From Seiridium cupressi (taxonomy: Eukaryota; Ascomycota; Sordariomycetes; Amphisphaeriales; Sporocadaceae): DNA of 64,000 nt. This document shows positions 45,201 to 57,132 of this stretch, piece after piece. Position 1 is the stretch's first letter. The number at the start of each line of letters is the position of its first letter. A model generated the notes under the pieces. That model had not been told where the DNA came from. It did not search any database and saw only the letters and a list, made by a program, of their open reading frames with translations. The position numbers and the translations under genes are program-made. The DNA lies in the NCBI GenBank assembly GCA_036674765.1, contig JARVKI010000060.1, forward strand, positions 1-64,000, given 5' to 3'.

Positions 45201-45641
45201 TCCGCCCGCCAGACTGGTCCGGATGGATGCCCCATCGTTTTGCGTAGGCTGTCGGGTTGCGTTGTGCATCATGAGGCATAAGAGCTGGACGTAGCCTGCC
45301 CAGTGCATCGCGTTCGGGGCGTCCGACATACCCCCAACCAGAGGATACTATTGCTTGATCCTCTCTGAAATTCGGGTCTGTCCATCGTGGTATATAGGCC
45401 TCATATGCAGAGTCGACCCGAGCGACATCGGGACCTGGTCAAACAACAAGTAAGATCTCATGTTTGGATAATCAAGTGATTGCAACGTACTCGTATCCTT
45501 GGCAGAGATGCCTTCGATCTGATTTCGTTGATAAATGGCCGTAAGAAAAGCATGCCAGTTATAGCCACAATCCGGAACCAATCTATCCTTGATTGCTTGA
45601 TCTGCCAGCTCAGCAGGAGTTGCTAACCTGCCAGTACACAT
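42202..45641 (-). CDS. Large putative zincin-type metalloprotein, unknown family
   Basis: I assemble six minus-strand exons: 45641-45491, 45434-44756, 44698-44590, 44523-44014 and 43959-42202, with a check that each junction keeps the frame; that is five exons and four introns (56, 57, 66 and 54 nt). The product is about 1068 residues. Junction peptides are smooth: SAKDT-SPDVARV, SQPLH-ILFTRDKWLD, ARKEWNV-SKNDEIWGIL and TLLHELM-HATHNMV. The last creates HELMH (H480, E481, H484), a gluzincin-like zinc motif, with WTELGNLFE (E539) about 55 residues later as a possible third ligand. The last intron is 54 nt and open in frame, so unspliced reading gives HELMVG and hides the motif. There is no signal peptide, so the protein is probably intracellular. 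The N-terminal 300 residues have no recognised domain. Proteolytic activity is inferred only from the motif. The gene lies in an AT-rich block. Confidence 0.75.
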
Positions 45642-48592
45642 TTTATCATTCTCCTGCGCTAAGCTCGCTTTAACATATATAGCTAGGGAACAAATATAAC
45701 GAGAGGGATATATGAATGGGCGTATCCTCAGGAGCTTTGAATATTATAAGACTAATATCAAGTAACCACACACTGCATCGATAATGCTTGTGGTTAAAGT
45801 CGAGCGACCTCACGATTGCTTAAGTAATACAAAGAATCAGAGTCGAGGTTGAGAAGCTCGATAAGGCTGCTTTCGGATCACATAGTGTATTGTAAAGATG
45901 TCAATAAAGAACCACACACAATGAAACCGTCGGGAATATTTGAAATAGAGTACCATTGACCCTTTCTATCCCAAGATTAAGAAACTACATCACGGGTGCC
46001 TGTTCATTAAATGGAGTGATCGAAGGACTCAAATGATGACCCTGGGAATATGACTATGATTTTGCTTCTGTAGTGGTCTACGGCCTACGCTACGTGCGAA
46101 GTTGATTTTGCGTCTCGACAATTCGAAATACGTCAGATTGAGAGTTGATGCATTTGAAAAAGGGAAATAAACGTTGACAACAACCGTAACATGTATATTT
46201 CGTATGTCTAGTGGCGTTTACGGGGGATATAGTTCATAAGCTTCTCCTGTTGGTTCACCTTATAAACGCGATTGAGCGGCCGCACAGCACGTAAAAAAAG
46301 GCAAAGTTATATATATAAATATGAACTTTGAGAATTGAGTTATGTATATCACCATCTTTACTATATTGCTAGTGCCGCGTCGACGAATTCGAGTGGCCAG
46401 ATGGAAGACATAAACAATAAATGTCCGGGAAGCTAAATGGCGCCAGTCTCAGAAAGATCCGAGTATCGAATCAAATAACAGTAGAGTATATAGTCAACGA
46501 GTATGAAATAGAAAAGATCGAGTAATTATTTAGCAGACTAGGTATGGGCCGGCGAGGATGAGTACTAACATCTACAGTCTTTTAATATGGAAACAGGAAC
46601 AAGGCAGTCGGACCATAGTGCATCTGTCCACAGAGCATAGAAAGGGTAAGACGACGAATGAATTACCATGCAGAAACAAGCAGGAAACGTGGGCACTGCG
46701 TTTGCTTTAGAAATAGTGGTGGGTTAAAAACGAGGGGTGCAAGAGATGACGGATATTGGTTTCGCAAGATCAACCCCGGATTTTGGTGAACAGGGGTCAA
46801 GAATCTGGGGTTGGGCCCTTTCCCGCCGGCCGGTTTTGTTGAAATCATTGCTTGGTGACAGATTGTACATACCATATTGTGGATACGCCACTGTTGTAGT
46901 CAACGATAGCAATCAATTGTACGTTATCGTGCTTTGGAGCACTTACTTAGACAATAGCTTTCACAAATTTTATTACTCGAAAGAAAGATCGCAATTGGGC
47001 GCAGTGCTATGAGCCTAACGGCCAAGTGGTACCAGCAACCGCACATTCGGGAGTGCCGTCAGTTAGCGACCTAGCATTGACTAGACTAATGTAGTCGATG
47101 AGGTAGATCCGACGTAAATTTGACTTTCGTTCAAAAACAGTCCCCTGGCAGTCCCAAAACCTAGGCTCAGGCTTGCGAGTGTGTCAGATGCAACGACCAA
47201 GGCACAATACCTTAAACTACATCATAATATCGTCCGTGACTAGGGTACTGATGCTTAAGTATTGGAACAGGCGGTATTGTCTTACGCTCGTCTTACCCCG
47301 TGGGCGAGGCGCAGGCTGACCCCCAGGTTTGACAGCTACGGCTTAGGCTTGCATCGAAAACATGGCGTCGAACTGCGTGGCAGTCCCTCGAGGTGGCAAT
47401 TTGGCTAGGTGTCCAGATGAAAGAACATGTATGAAAGTGGAGCGCCGGTGCTTCTGGGCGTGCCGAACGGCAACCATAAGAGGCAGGAAGCAGGCGTAGC
47501 AGGGAAGATGAAGTCTGAAGGTTACAGGTTGACAGGACCCTGAAAGCTGCTGGCCGCGGATCCATCATTCTAGACGCTTTGCGGGTTTGGGGTTGGTTTA
47601 TCGTATTCCATTAATAACAATAATGGGCAGTTCCAACAGTGAGAACGTTTTCGACTTGGCTAAAATGAACACTCCGATCTATGATATCATGAGCCTTCCA
47701 CTACCGCGCATCTTCTGAGACTGAGTCGCACTTTGAGTTTTATGCGAATAGGAAGATTTGCTGCTTCAACTGGAGATCCAAGTCCAATAATTCAGCATGG
47801 CAATTCGTGAAACTGGATGGAACGCCGCCGCCGGGTATTCGTGCTCACCGCCTTCGTAGGCGTGCCGAAAGTAACCTAGACTCTCAGCGATAAGACGATA
47901 AGCATGATTCAGGCGGGTGGATGGCAGCCAATGGCTTGTTGACAATTGGGCATGTTCGTCCGGCGTGTATCCTGGCATCTGAGGTTGGTCCGTGCTGTTG
48001 GCTGGATTGTTAGGGGCGCATTGAGGCAAGCGTCAGTGGGCTGAATCCCTGCAGCGAGTGGATGCCCGCGCTCCCCCCTCCTTCCATCCCACCAAAAATC
48101 GGTTGTTGCCCCTCGCCTGAAAATAAAAATTTATTCTGGGCCGAAGCGACGGATTCCTCAAATAAAAGGACTCTCGCAGCCTTCCTCTCACAAGCTCCCG
48201 CTCTCCTCTCCCTTCCCCCATCTCCATTTCTCTCTCTTACACAACTTCTCTCCCTTTCCTCAGCACGAAAGGAATTCTCTGAGCTCTCCACTCAGCGATT
48301 TCCTGCCACACCGCGAGGTTAGATACCAGCGAGTGCGATAGCCATTATAGAACAGATCTGATTTCTCCATCAGCATCTGTGGGCTTCTCACTCTTGCTTT
48401 CCACCGACTGCTATTGGGCCTAGTCGAAGGATAATTCGCATAGACGTCAGGCGCGTTCTTAGAATTTCTCTCTTCATTTTCGCATAGACGATATCGATCG
48501 ACCGACCCTCTCGAACGAACCGATAGACGTCCCTCGATTAAACCCGACTTTTATACTCTCGATACGTCGGTTATCACCAGAAATCAATCAAA
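45642..48592. other. Long intergenic region, AT-rich on the left, eEF3 promoter on the right
   Basis: 45.65-46.65 kb is AT-rich without coding signal. 46.65-48.0 kb has ordinary composition and only short frames without motifs. From about 48.05 kb the sequence becomes pyrimidine-rich, as expected for the promoter and leader of the strongly expressed eEF3 gene. No RNA gene or transposon was recognised. Confidence 0.6.
48181..48260 (+). promoter_or_regulatory. CT-rich tract of the eEF3 promoter/leader
   Basis: An 80-base stretch that is almost all C and T, with blocks such as CTCTCCTCTCCCTTCCCCC. Such tracts mark transcription start regions of highly expressed fungal genes. It lies 330-410 bases before the eEF3 ATG. 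Confidence 0.6.
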
Positions 48593-51500
48593 ATGTCTTC
48601 CAAGGAGAACGCTCAGTCCATCAAGGTCCTCGATGACCTGATGAAGAAGCTCAGCGTCTCGAAAGATGCCGCCGAGATCAAGGAGACCACTGGCGCTCTT
48701 GCCAGCTTCATCAACGGTCGCATTGAGGATCAGGCAGCCCCTACCAAGTAAGCCACTCCCAAATCCGCCCACCAAATCGTCTCCTGCTGGACCCAGCACT
48801 TCCCCGAGGCCTTTCTCCCAATGATTTGCCCCTCCGAACTTTTCACCCCTCCCGACCCACCATCAAAATTTCCCCTCACATTTTGCCCACTTTCATGCCC
48901 AGTCGCCGCCAGCGTCAGTGTTGGGCACTGCATTTTGGCCGCTTATCCCCTTTTCGCCTCTCCTAGTAGTGGCGGACACACGCCCGCCGCTTACTGGCGA
49001 GAAATTCGGGGTAAAGCAAAAAATTTGCCAGAGCCTGCACTCACAGTGTGCGCGCTTCGGAATTAGGAAACAGAGCTCGACTGATCCCAGAAATTACCCA
49101 AATCACCTTTATCGTCAAGTCTCCATACCTGATACCCACATCATCTATCTATCCCGTTGCATACAGAATCCCTTGGCCCTCAAACTGATTATCTTGTATC
49201 ATTATACACAAGAACGTCACTAACATGCGATTAAAGGACCGTTGATGCCTTGAAGAAGGAGCTCAGCAACAAGAAGGATGCCACTGCAAGGGAAAAGGCT
49301 TGCAGTGCTATCCAAGCTATTGCCCAGCACTCTGAGGTTGCCGCCAACATCGAGCCTTACCTCGTCGTGCTTCTGCCTGCCACTCTCGCCGCTATTGGCG
49401 ACAAGACCCCTGCAGTCAAGAATGCTGCCATCGCCGCCACCACCGCTATCGTGGAGGGCGTCACCCCCAACGCCGTCAAGGCTGTTCTGCCCCACATTGT
49501 CAACTCGATCTTGACCGCTCAGAAGTGGCCTGAGAAGATCACTGCCCTTGAGTGCATTGAGACTCTCGTCCGCACTGCTCCTGCCCAGCTGGCCTACCGT
49601 GTTCCGGAACTCATCCCCACCGTCTCCGAGTCCATGTGGGACACCAAGAAGGAGGTCAAGGAGCGCGCTTACAAGACCATGGAGAAGATCTGCGAGTTGA
49701 TTGTCAACAAGGATATCGAGCGTTTCATTCCCGAGCTCATCAAGTGTATTGCCAAGCCCGAGAACGTCCCCGAGACTGTTCACTTGCTCGGTGCCACCAC
49801 TTTCGTCACCGAGGTCCAGGAGCCTACTCTGGCTCTTATGGTTCCTCTGCTCGATCGTGGTCTCGCTGAGCGAGAGACCGCCATCAAGCGTAAGGCTGCC
49901 GTCATTGTCGACAACATGTGCAAGCTCGTCGACGACCCCAACATTGTTGCTCCTTTCTTGCCCAAGATGATGCCCGCTCTGCAGAAGAACTTCGACATCC
50001 TCGCTGATCCCGAGGCTCGTGAGAAGACCAAGCAGGCTCTCGACACCCTTACTCGCGTTGGTGCGGTCAAGGATGGCAAGATCCCCGAGGTCCGCCACGA
50101 CGGCGACGTTGCCACCGTTCTTGCCCACGTCAAGGCGGCTATCGGTAGCAAGCATTCCGCTGCCGCTGAGAAGCTCGCCGCTGTTGTTGAGTACATTGCT
50201 GCTATTGGTGGTCAGCTCGTCGACGAGAAGGAGGTCGAGAGCACTACCTGGGCCGGTGCTGTCAAGCCTTTTGTCACTGTTGTCGTCGGTGACGCTGATG
50301 CCGACTCCGTTGTCGAGACCATCCGCAAGCGTGCTTCCTCTGCTCTCGGTAACGCCGCTGAGGAGGAAATCGATGACGATGAGGGAGAGGATCTCTGCAA
50401 CTGCACATTCTCTCTTGCCTACGGTGCCAAGATCCTGCTCAACCAGACCCACTTGCGCCTCAAGCGTGGTCGCCGCTACGGTCTTTGTGGTCCCAACGGT
50501 TCCGGAAAGTCTACTCTCATGCGTGCCATCAACAACGAGCAAGTCGAGGGTTTCCCCAAGCAAAACGAGGTCAAGACTGTCTTCGTTGAGCACGACTTGG
50601 ACTCCGCTGATACTGAGATGACTACCATTGACTGGACCATGAAGAAGCTAGAGGAGGCTGAGGTTGCTGTCTCCAAGGAAGACGTCGAGAAGCGTCTTGA
50701 CGAGTTCGGCTTCACTCCCACCATGGTTTCTGGTGAAATCTCCGCCCTGTCTGGTGGTTGGAAGATGAAGTTGGCTTTGTGCCGTGCTGTCTTCGAGGCT
50801 CCCGATATCCTGTTGCTCGATGAGCCTACTAACCACTTGGATGTGAAGAACGTCAAGTGGCTGGAGGATTACCTCATCAACTCCCCCTGCACTTCCATCA
50901 TCGTCTCCCACGACAGTGGTTTCCTCGACAACGTTACCCAGTACATCATCCACTACGAGCGCTACAAGCTCAAGCGCTACAAGGGTAACTTGAAGGCTTT
51001 CGTCGAGAAGAACCCCCATGCCAAGTCTTACTATGAGCTTGGCGAGTCCGAGATTGAGTTCAGCTTCCCTGAGCCCGGTTTCCTTGAGGGTGTCAAGACC
51101 AAGGCCAAGGCCATTCTGCGTGCCACCAAGATGAGCTTCCAGTACCCCGGTACCCCCAAGCCCCAGATTAGCGACATCACTTTCCAGTGCTCTCTCGGCT
51201 CCCGTATTGCTGTCATCGGTCCCAACGGTGCTGGCAAGTCCACCCTTATCAACGTTCTTACCGGTGAGCTCATCCCTACCCAGGGTGAGATCTACCAGCA
51301 CGAGAACATCCGTATCGCCTACATCAAGCAGCACGCTTTCGCACACATCGATAACCACTTGGACAAGACTCCCTCCGAGTACATCCAGTGGCGTTTCCAG
51401 ACTGGTGAGGATCGTGAGACCATGGACCGTGCCAACAAGATCATCACTGAGGAGGATGAGAAGGCTATGGACAAGATCTTCAAGGTTGAGGGCTCGCAAA

Positions 51501-52249
51501 GACGTGTCATCAGCATCAGCAGCCGTAGAAAGTTCAAGAACAGCTACGAGTACGAATGTTCGTTCGCCCTTGGTGAGAACGTTGGTATGAAGAACGAGCG
51601 CTGGGTGCCCATGATGAGCGCCGACAACGCTTGGTTGCCCCGTAGCGAGCTGCTCGCGTCCCATCAGAAGATGGTTGCCGATGTCGATATGAAGGAGGCT
51701 CTCGCTTCTGGTCAGTTCCGACCCCTGGTACGAAAGGAGATCGAGTCTCACTGCGCCAACTTCGGCCTGGATGCTGAGCTTGTTTCTCACTCGCGTATGC
51801 GCGGTCTCTCTGGTGGTCAGCGTGTCAAGGTCGTCCTGTCCGCTTGCTCGTGGCAACGACCCCACTTGATCGTTCTTGACGAGCCTACCAACTATCTTGA
51901 TCGTGATTCTCTTGGTGCGCTCTCCAAGGCTCTCAAGAAGTTCGAGGGTGGTGTTATCATCATTACTCACTCCGCCGAGTTCACTGCAAACATCACTGAG
52001 GAAGTCTGGGCCGTCATGGACGGTAAGATGACTCCTTCCGGACACAACTGGGTGCAAGGCCAAGGTGCTGGTCCCAGGTTGACTGGCAAGGACGACGACG
52101 AGGAGGAGAAGTTCGACGCCATGGGCAACAAGATCGTGACAACGAAGAAGAAGGCCAAGTTGACGTCTGCGGAAGCACGTAAGAAGAAGAAGGACCGTAT
52201 GGCCCGCCGGAAGCGTGGTGAGGAGGTCTTCTCCGATGAGGACGATTAA
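48593..52249 (+). CDS. tef3: Translation elongation factor 3 (eEF3), ABC-F ATPase
   Basis: Two exons (48593-48747 and 49237-52249) give 1055 residues, as in other fungal eEF3. The 489-nt intron splits a Lys codon ([12 protein letters not shown]). Residues about 50-320 are HEAT repeats. Two ABC cassettes follow. Cassette 1 has Walker [10 protein letters not shown], signature LSGGWKMKL and Walker [13 protein letters not shown]. Cassette 2 has [18 protein letters not shown] and [12 protein letters not shown], with the chromodomain-like insert between its halves. The basic C-terminus ([20 protein letters not shown]) contacts ribosomes. eEF3 uses ATP to release deacylated tRNA from the E site and is essential in fungi. 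Codon use is strongly biased to C-ending codons, as in the most highly expressed genes. This bias also creates long mirror frames on the minus strand. Confidence 0.98.
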
Positions 52250-52673
52250 ACGATTTCGCCTCGGGATCTTCTTTGCACATTTATGACTCTCACGTACGAC
52301 TAATACCTTCATGAACATGGTCTTGTCCTTTCCTTTGTTAATTCCCTGATCAGCAGAAAAGTTCGGGTTGCATGGTTCCAGGCATTTCTGTTTTTGTGCG
52401 CGCGCGGGTTGAATAGCACCCGCAGTCGGCGCATCCTTACGATTGGCCAGAAAGAGGCAGGGGCTACTCGTCTGGACTGGAGACCCAGACGATGATAGCT
52501 TTCGTGTATTTGGCCGCGAGGATACCACCAGATAGACAAGAAGGCTGTTAATAGACTACAGTTCTAGATGACTTCGCTGATGTGCGAGTTCCTCTGCATG
52601 ATGTGACATGTGTTTGTAGAAAGCTGCATATATTCGACACTTCGTCCCTGCCGCAGTTGATGGTTTAGCACTC
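52250..52673. other. Convergent intergenic region
   Basis: 3' UTR of eEF3 on the left and of the zinc dehydrogenase on the right. No other feature was seen. Confidence 0.6.
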
Positions 52674-54312
52674 TTAATCCTTCCAGACGAGGACCGGCTT
52701 CACCACTGATCCGTCGCCCATACCCCTGATAGCACCTCCAAAGTCCTCGAAATCAAAGGATTTGATGAGTTTTTCTACGGGGAATTTACCATCGCGCCAC
52801 CACTGAATCAATTCGGGGATGTATTTAGCGGTTCGGCTGTGGCCTTGAACAGCGCCAAAGTATTGCTTCCCACTGACCATGAAGGACTGCATGCTGTAAC
52901 CCCTGGAGTCAGCGATTGCTTCTTCGAGAATGTTTGGCGAAGTTCCGGAGTCAAAGCTCATATTTCATGGTCATAACCGCTCGATGAAGAAAGCGGTCAC
53001 TTTTGGAAAGGGACAAAAAGTGTATGGAATAATGTGAGAAGCTGCTTACTGCAAGTTTAAGTAGGACTCTGGCATTCCAGTACCCACCTGAATAATGCGA
53101 GCCATACTATCATGTCAACAGATTAGCTTCATCCTCTTGAACAACATAGCGGGGCCATGCGGAATGTACTGTGCTTCAGCCGAGTCGAAATACGCTACTA
53201 TCGAGAACATGCACCTTTATACTGCTCGGAAAACGGACAAACGAGGGAAAGGTTTGGCATGTTGTTTTACTTACTATCGTGTAAACTTCACTGCAGCATC
53301 AACAAGTGGAGGGTGCGCCGACGTATCGACCACAATCGTGGCTCCTAAGCCATCGGACGCGCTCTTGACGGCTTCGACAACCTCAGGAATAGACTTATTG
53401 CTAGTGTCGATAGCGTCTGTGGCGCCTAGTTCCCGGGCAAGGGCCAGCCGCGAGGATAAACGGTCAAGTCCAATAATCTTGCGACACCCGGCATTCTTAG
53501 CCGCCATTACGGCGGCGAGCCCAACACCGCCGAGACCGATGATGGCGATGGCATCCTCCGGGCCAGCCTTGGCGACATTCTGAACTGTGCCCGCACCGGT
53601 TTGGAGCCCGCAGCCGAGGGGCGCCAGGAGGCGGAGTTCTTCCAGGCTGAGGTTCTGGGAAGAGACATTCACCACCGACTTGGACGAAACGATGGTGTGC
53701 CGGGCGAAGGACGACTGCCCGAAGAAGCGTCCGCCGATGTCTGGGTTGGCCGAGGCCGACGAGTCCATAGAGGTCCGGATGTTAGGAGATGTAAAAACTG
53801 GATTGCCCATGAAGTTGATGTTGAAAAAGTCTGTGCAATGCGACGGCGGTCCTAGTAAATGATCAGCGTTCTTGTCCAACGTTTACTTCACGAACGCCGC
53901 CTATACAATTCGGGAGGACAATACCTGTCTTGCACACATGGCATTCGCCGCAGTATGAGAAGGACAAGAGAACCGCATCGCCTTCCTTGACCGAACTCAC
54001 GGCCGAACCGACCTTTTTGACATAGCCAGAACCTGAGACTAATTAGTACTACCCTTTTCATTACGTCTTCCAAAGGGTACATGTAGGCGTACCTTCATGC
54101 CCCAGTACCCGGGGATAGAAGACTGCCGGAACTCCCTTGTCATCAGGCGTGTTGCCGCAGTGTAGATCAGTGTGGCAGATGCCCGAGGCCACGATCTCGA
54201 CCAACACCTCGTCATCCTTGAGCTCGCGCAGCTTGACTGGCTCAATCCCCCATTTGCCATCCGAGAACGGACCTCGGGACACTAAGGCCTTGGTTTGGGT
54301 CAAAGCGGACAT
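52674..54312 (-). CDS. Zinc-dependent alcohol dehydrogenase, MDR family
   Basis: Five exons on the minus strand (54312-54093, 54032-53925, 53851-53275, 53106-53050, 52893-52674) join in frame to 393 residues. Every junction gives a plausible peptide: GHE-GSGYVKK, CKT-GPPSHC, KFTR-YMARIIQVG and SYLNL-HMQSFMVSG. Catalytic zinc ligands are C46 (SGICHTDLH), H72 (VLGHEG) and the Cys in LGCGLQTG. The structural zinc loop has four cysteines (CGECHVC...HC). The NAD-binding motif is IGLGGVGLAAV. The form resembles aryl-alcohol or benzyl-alcohol dehydrogenases, but the substrate is unknown. The start is the ATG of MSALTQTK; an in-frame TTG upstream is not used. The last two introns are long (168 and 156 nt) compared with the others here. 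Confidence 0.9.
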
Positions 54313-54979
54313 GATGGTGTGCTTATTCAACCTTTAAAAAGCGTCCTTGATCAGGCGGCAGCGGTATTGTTTGGAGATTGCCTCAATCAATCACGAATTG
54401 TAGAAATGGATGTGCTACGTCCATGTTTCGTCGTCACCGGCCACTTCCGACATCAAATGCGGGGAGCGCATGGCATTGAATAAATATCGCCAACCGCCGG
54501 CGGTTTCCTCAGGCATGCGAACAATAGCAGTGAACGGCCCTAAGTCTCCGCAGCAGATCATGGTTTGCTCCATAGAGAATTACAGTACTCAAGAAATTGT
54601 CATAATAGAAGTCAAGGTCTTGACATCACAATTTGCTCCTTTCCTCTCCAACCATGAGACTCGATTATACTCATGTAGGTGCAGGGTACACCATAATTGC
54701 GACCCCGCCATTTGCCCTATTACTGTATCACAGCACTGCTCATTCAAGATGCTTTTAGTCAACCCCCTGGACACAAGTGTGAGCACAGTTCTTGCCAATA
54801 ATTGCCAAGGGATATAACCACTGTTTACTCGTTCTTTGGGCCTCGCCCTTCTCTCTCTCTTCCCCCCTCGATGGACCAGGGTAGTGTTTGTTTAGAAAAT
54901 GGCGTCTTCTAGCAAAACACCAGCTATACTGCCACTCTACTTGGACAGAGCATTGTGTACAGGCCAAATTTGATTTCAT
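54313..54979. other. Intergenic, nothing assigned
   Basis: Upstream of the zinc dehydrogenase. No coding motif or RNA gene was seen. The GMC fragment begins at its right edge. Confidence 0.55.
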
Positions 54980-55285
54980 TTATGATAAAGTCGACGAGAT
55001 GATCTTGGCACCATGTTCTGCAACAGCGTAAACAATAGCTTGGGGATTTGGCCGAGGTGAAATCGGTATGATGCTTGCATCGCACACGCGGAGGTTGGAA
55101 CAGCCGTAAACCTTAAGCTGGAGGTTGACAACACCGCCGAGTTCCCTGGGGATCATGGGCGCATGAGCCTGTCCAGTCTCCAGAGCGTAGTCCTTCGCCT
55201 TTGTGATGTTTGAGAAACCACAAGGCTTTGGTATATCCGGGCTGCGCTTCCCGTCTTTTTCACGATGCAAGTTCATAAATTCCAA
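54980..55285 (-). pseudogene. GMC oxidoreductase C-terminal fragment
   Basis: The minus-strand frame encodes the C-terminal end of a glucose-methanol-choline oxidoreductase: LKVYGCSNLRVCDASIIP, then YAVAEHGAKII, the standard end of the FAD domain. Before it, AHAPMIPRELGGVVN fits the catalytic His region. Intact members are 550-650 residues. Only about 90 residues match, and I find no FAD-binding GxGxxG segment upstream, so this is a remnant of a deleted gene. It sits between two MDR dehydrogenases and may be a leftover of a wider redox cluster. Confidence 0.8.
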
Positions 55286-55911
55286 ATGATGTGATTGCTA
55301 TCTTCGTGACCATTGTAACATGATAGACTAATATTACTGATATACTGTGTATAGCCTTAGGCGCAGTAGGGCGGGGACTTGGATAGCAGGAAAAGTCCGC
55401 TTGAGCTTATACCCCACATGCTGTAGATTATAAAGGGCGCGCCCGAGTGTATAATTCTTTGTTCTTCAGAAGTGAATCACCCGTCCGACGCAATCTGATG
55501 ATGAACAATCAAGTTAAAAAGGAAGTAGGCTTTCAACCCCGCTCTTCCTAGTAAAGAGCTTGCCGAAATCACAAGCCGGTCTCGGCTCCGTCAGAATGAT
55601 CACCAGAACGCATGTGCGATTTGTGGTTGGAACCAGTCGGAGCTAAATATAACAAGCTCAAATTGTTGATTACAAAACAAGTCTTGGAGCTTCGGATCGG
55701 GCCAAATTGAACTACAACTCATCGCCATTAGAGACAACAGATGTACAGAACCCCAACGAAGTGGGCACGAACCGTCTAGATAAGCATAAATCTCGGCCCA
55801 AGCACAACACTGAGGATATACAAGAAGCTCGACGTTGTGAGTGCTGGGCAAGCGAACATAAGAATAATTGCTACAGGAAACAGGATATATTGACCTCGGA
55901 AACTTCATAAA
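55286..55911. other. Intergenic, nothing assigned
   Basis: Between the GMC remnant and the MDR reductase. Overlapping frames on both strands show no motif. No further GMC sequence could be recognised here. Confidence 0.5.
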
Positions 55912-57132
55912 ATGAGTGGGATCAAAACTCGTAGAGCATTCCGTCGAACGGACGATCACACCCCTGGTACACCTAAGGTTAAGCTCGTTACTGAAGACCT
56001 GGACCTGCCTCTTCACCCGACATCAGTACTGATAAAAGTGCATGCCGTCGCACTCAATTATCGCGATGCCAACATTGCAAACGGCGGCAATCCCCGGCCG
56101 GTCACACCCCACGGCATCCCTTGCAACGATGCAGCGGGCGAGGTGGTAAGCGTCGGTCAGAGCGTTTTGACCTTGGCCGTTGGGGTTCGTGTAGCACCTA
56201 TAATTGACACCGAGAACCTCACAGGTCGGGAGTCGACACGATCCTGGCTGGCAGCCGACGAGGACGGCGTTCTCGCTGACTATCTGATCTTCGATGAACG
56301 GAAAGTCACCAAACTTCCTTCGTATCTCGACTGGATCCAGGCTAGCATCATTCCTTGCGCGGGTGTCACGGCGTGGACTGCGCTCAAGGACGTCGGAATT
56401 GGCAAAAGCGTTCTCATTCAAGGTATATGATGCTGCTTTCCTACTGTAAAATTCACGAGGGGAAAACTTTCAGCTCACTCAAAATTGCATTACAGGAACC
56501 GGGGGCGTGGCAATGTTCGCGCTAAAGCTTGCGCGAGCTGCTGGTCTGCGTGTGGTGCTTAGCTCCTCAGATGATGCGAAGTTGCAACAAATGCGGGAAC
56601 GATTTCCTAACCCACCACTGCAGACCGTCAACTATCGATCGAATCCCGAGTGGCACGAAGAAGTCTTGGCATTGACCAACGGTGCTGGTGTCGATCTCGT
56701 GATTGAGGTTGGCGGAAGTAGTACTTTGGTAAAGAGTATGAAGTGCACGAGGCGTGGTGGGATTGTCAGTCAAGTGGGATATCTGAGTAAGCAGGATACA
56801 TCAGATTTCAAAGAACTTCTTCCAGTCATCATAGACAGGAGAGTAATTCTCAGGTAGGTTCATCTCTGTATTGTTCAAGGCTCCACCTAGTCCAAGTAAA
56901 CTATTCTCTCGTGCCTTTGCCCTTAGGCTTGTGTAGGAAGCTGATGTCACTGATTAGAGGAATTAATGCTGGGTCAAGGCATGATCAGGAAGATCTTGTT
57001 GCAGCACTGGAGTCAAGTCAATTGGATCTACAAGATATCATCGATTCCGTATTTCCTTTCGAGCAGGCCGATGAAGCTATTGATTTCGTGTGGCGCGGGA
57101 AAATGGTAGGGAAGGTCATTATGAAGCTCTAA
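55912..57132 (+). CDS. NAD(P)-dependent MDR oxidoreductase, zinc-free
   Basis: Three exons (55912-56422, 56496-56853, 56958-57132) join over introns of 73 and 104 nt to 347 residues. The acceptor of intron 2 was placed at 56957 because it gives VILRGINAGS, matching the conserved RG-x-x-x-GS of the family. The N-terminal GroES-like domain has VALNYRDANIANG and lacks the catalytic zinc Cys/His pair, so this is the quinone-reductase or enoyl-reductase side of the MDR family. The cofactor motif GTGGVAMFALKLARAAG spans the first splice. It ends with the usual EQADEAIDFVWRGKMVGKVI. The reaction is reduction of a carbonyl or activated double bond; the substrate is unknown. Confidence 0.9.

Noticed and set aside
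49220..52528. Two very long minus-strand frames (457 and 626 codons) opposite eEF3
   Set aside because: They mirror a strongly codon-biased gene. Their translations are rich in Leu, Val, Asp and Gly without any domain. The plus strand is unmistakably eEF3.
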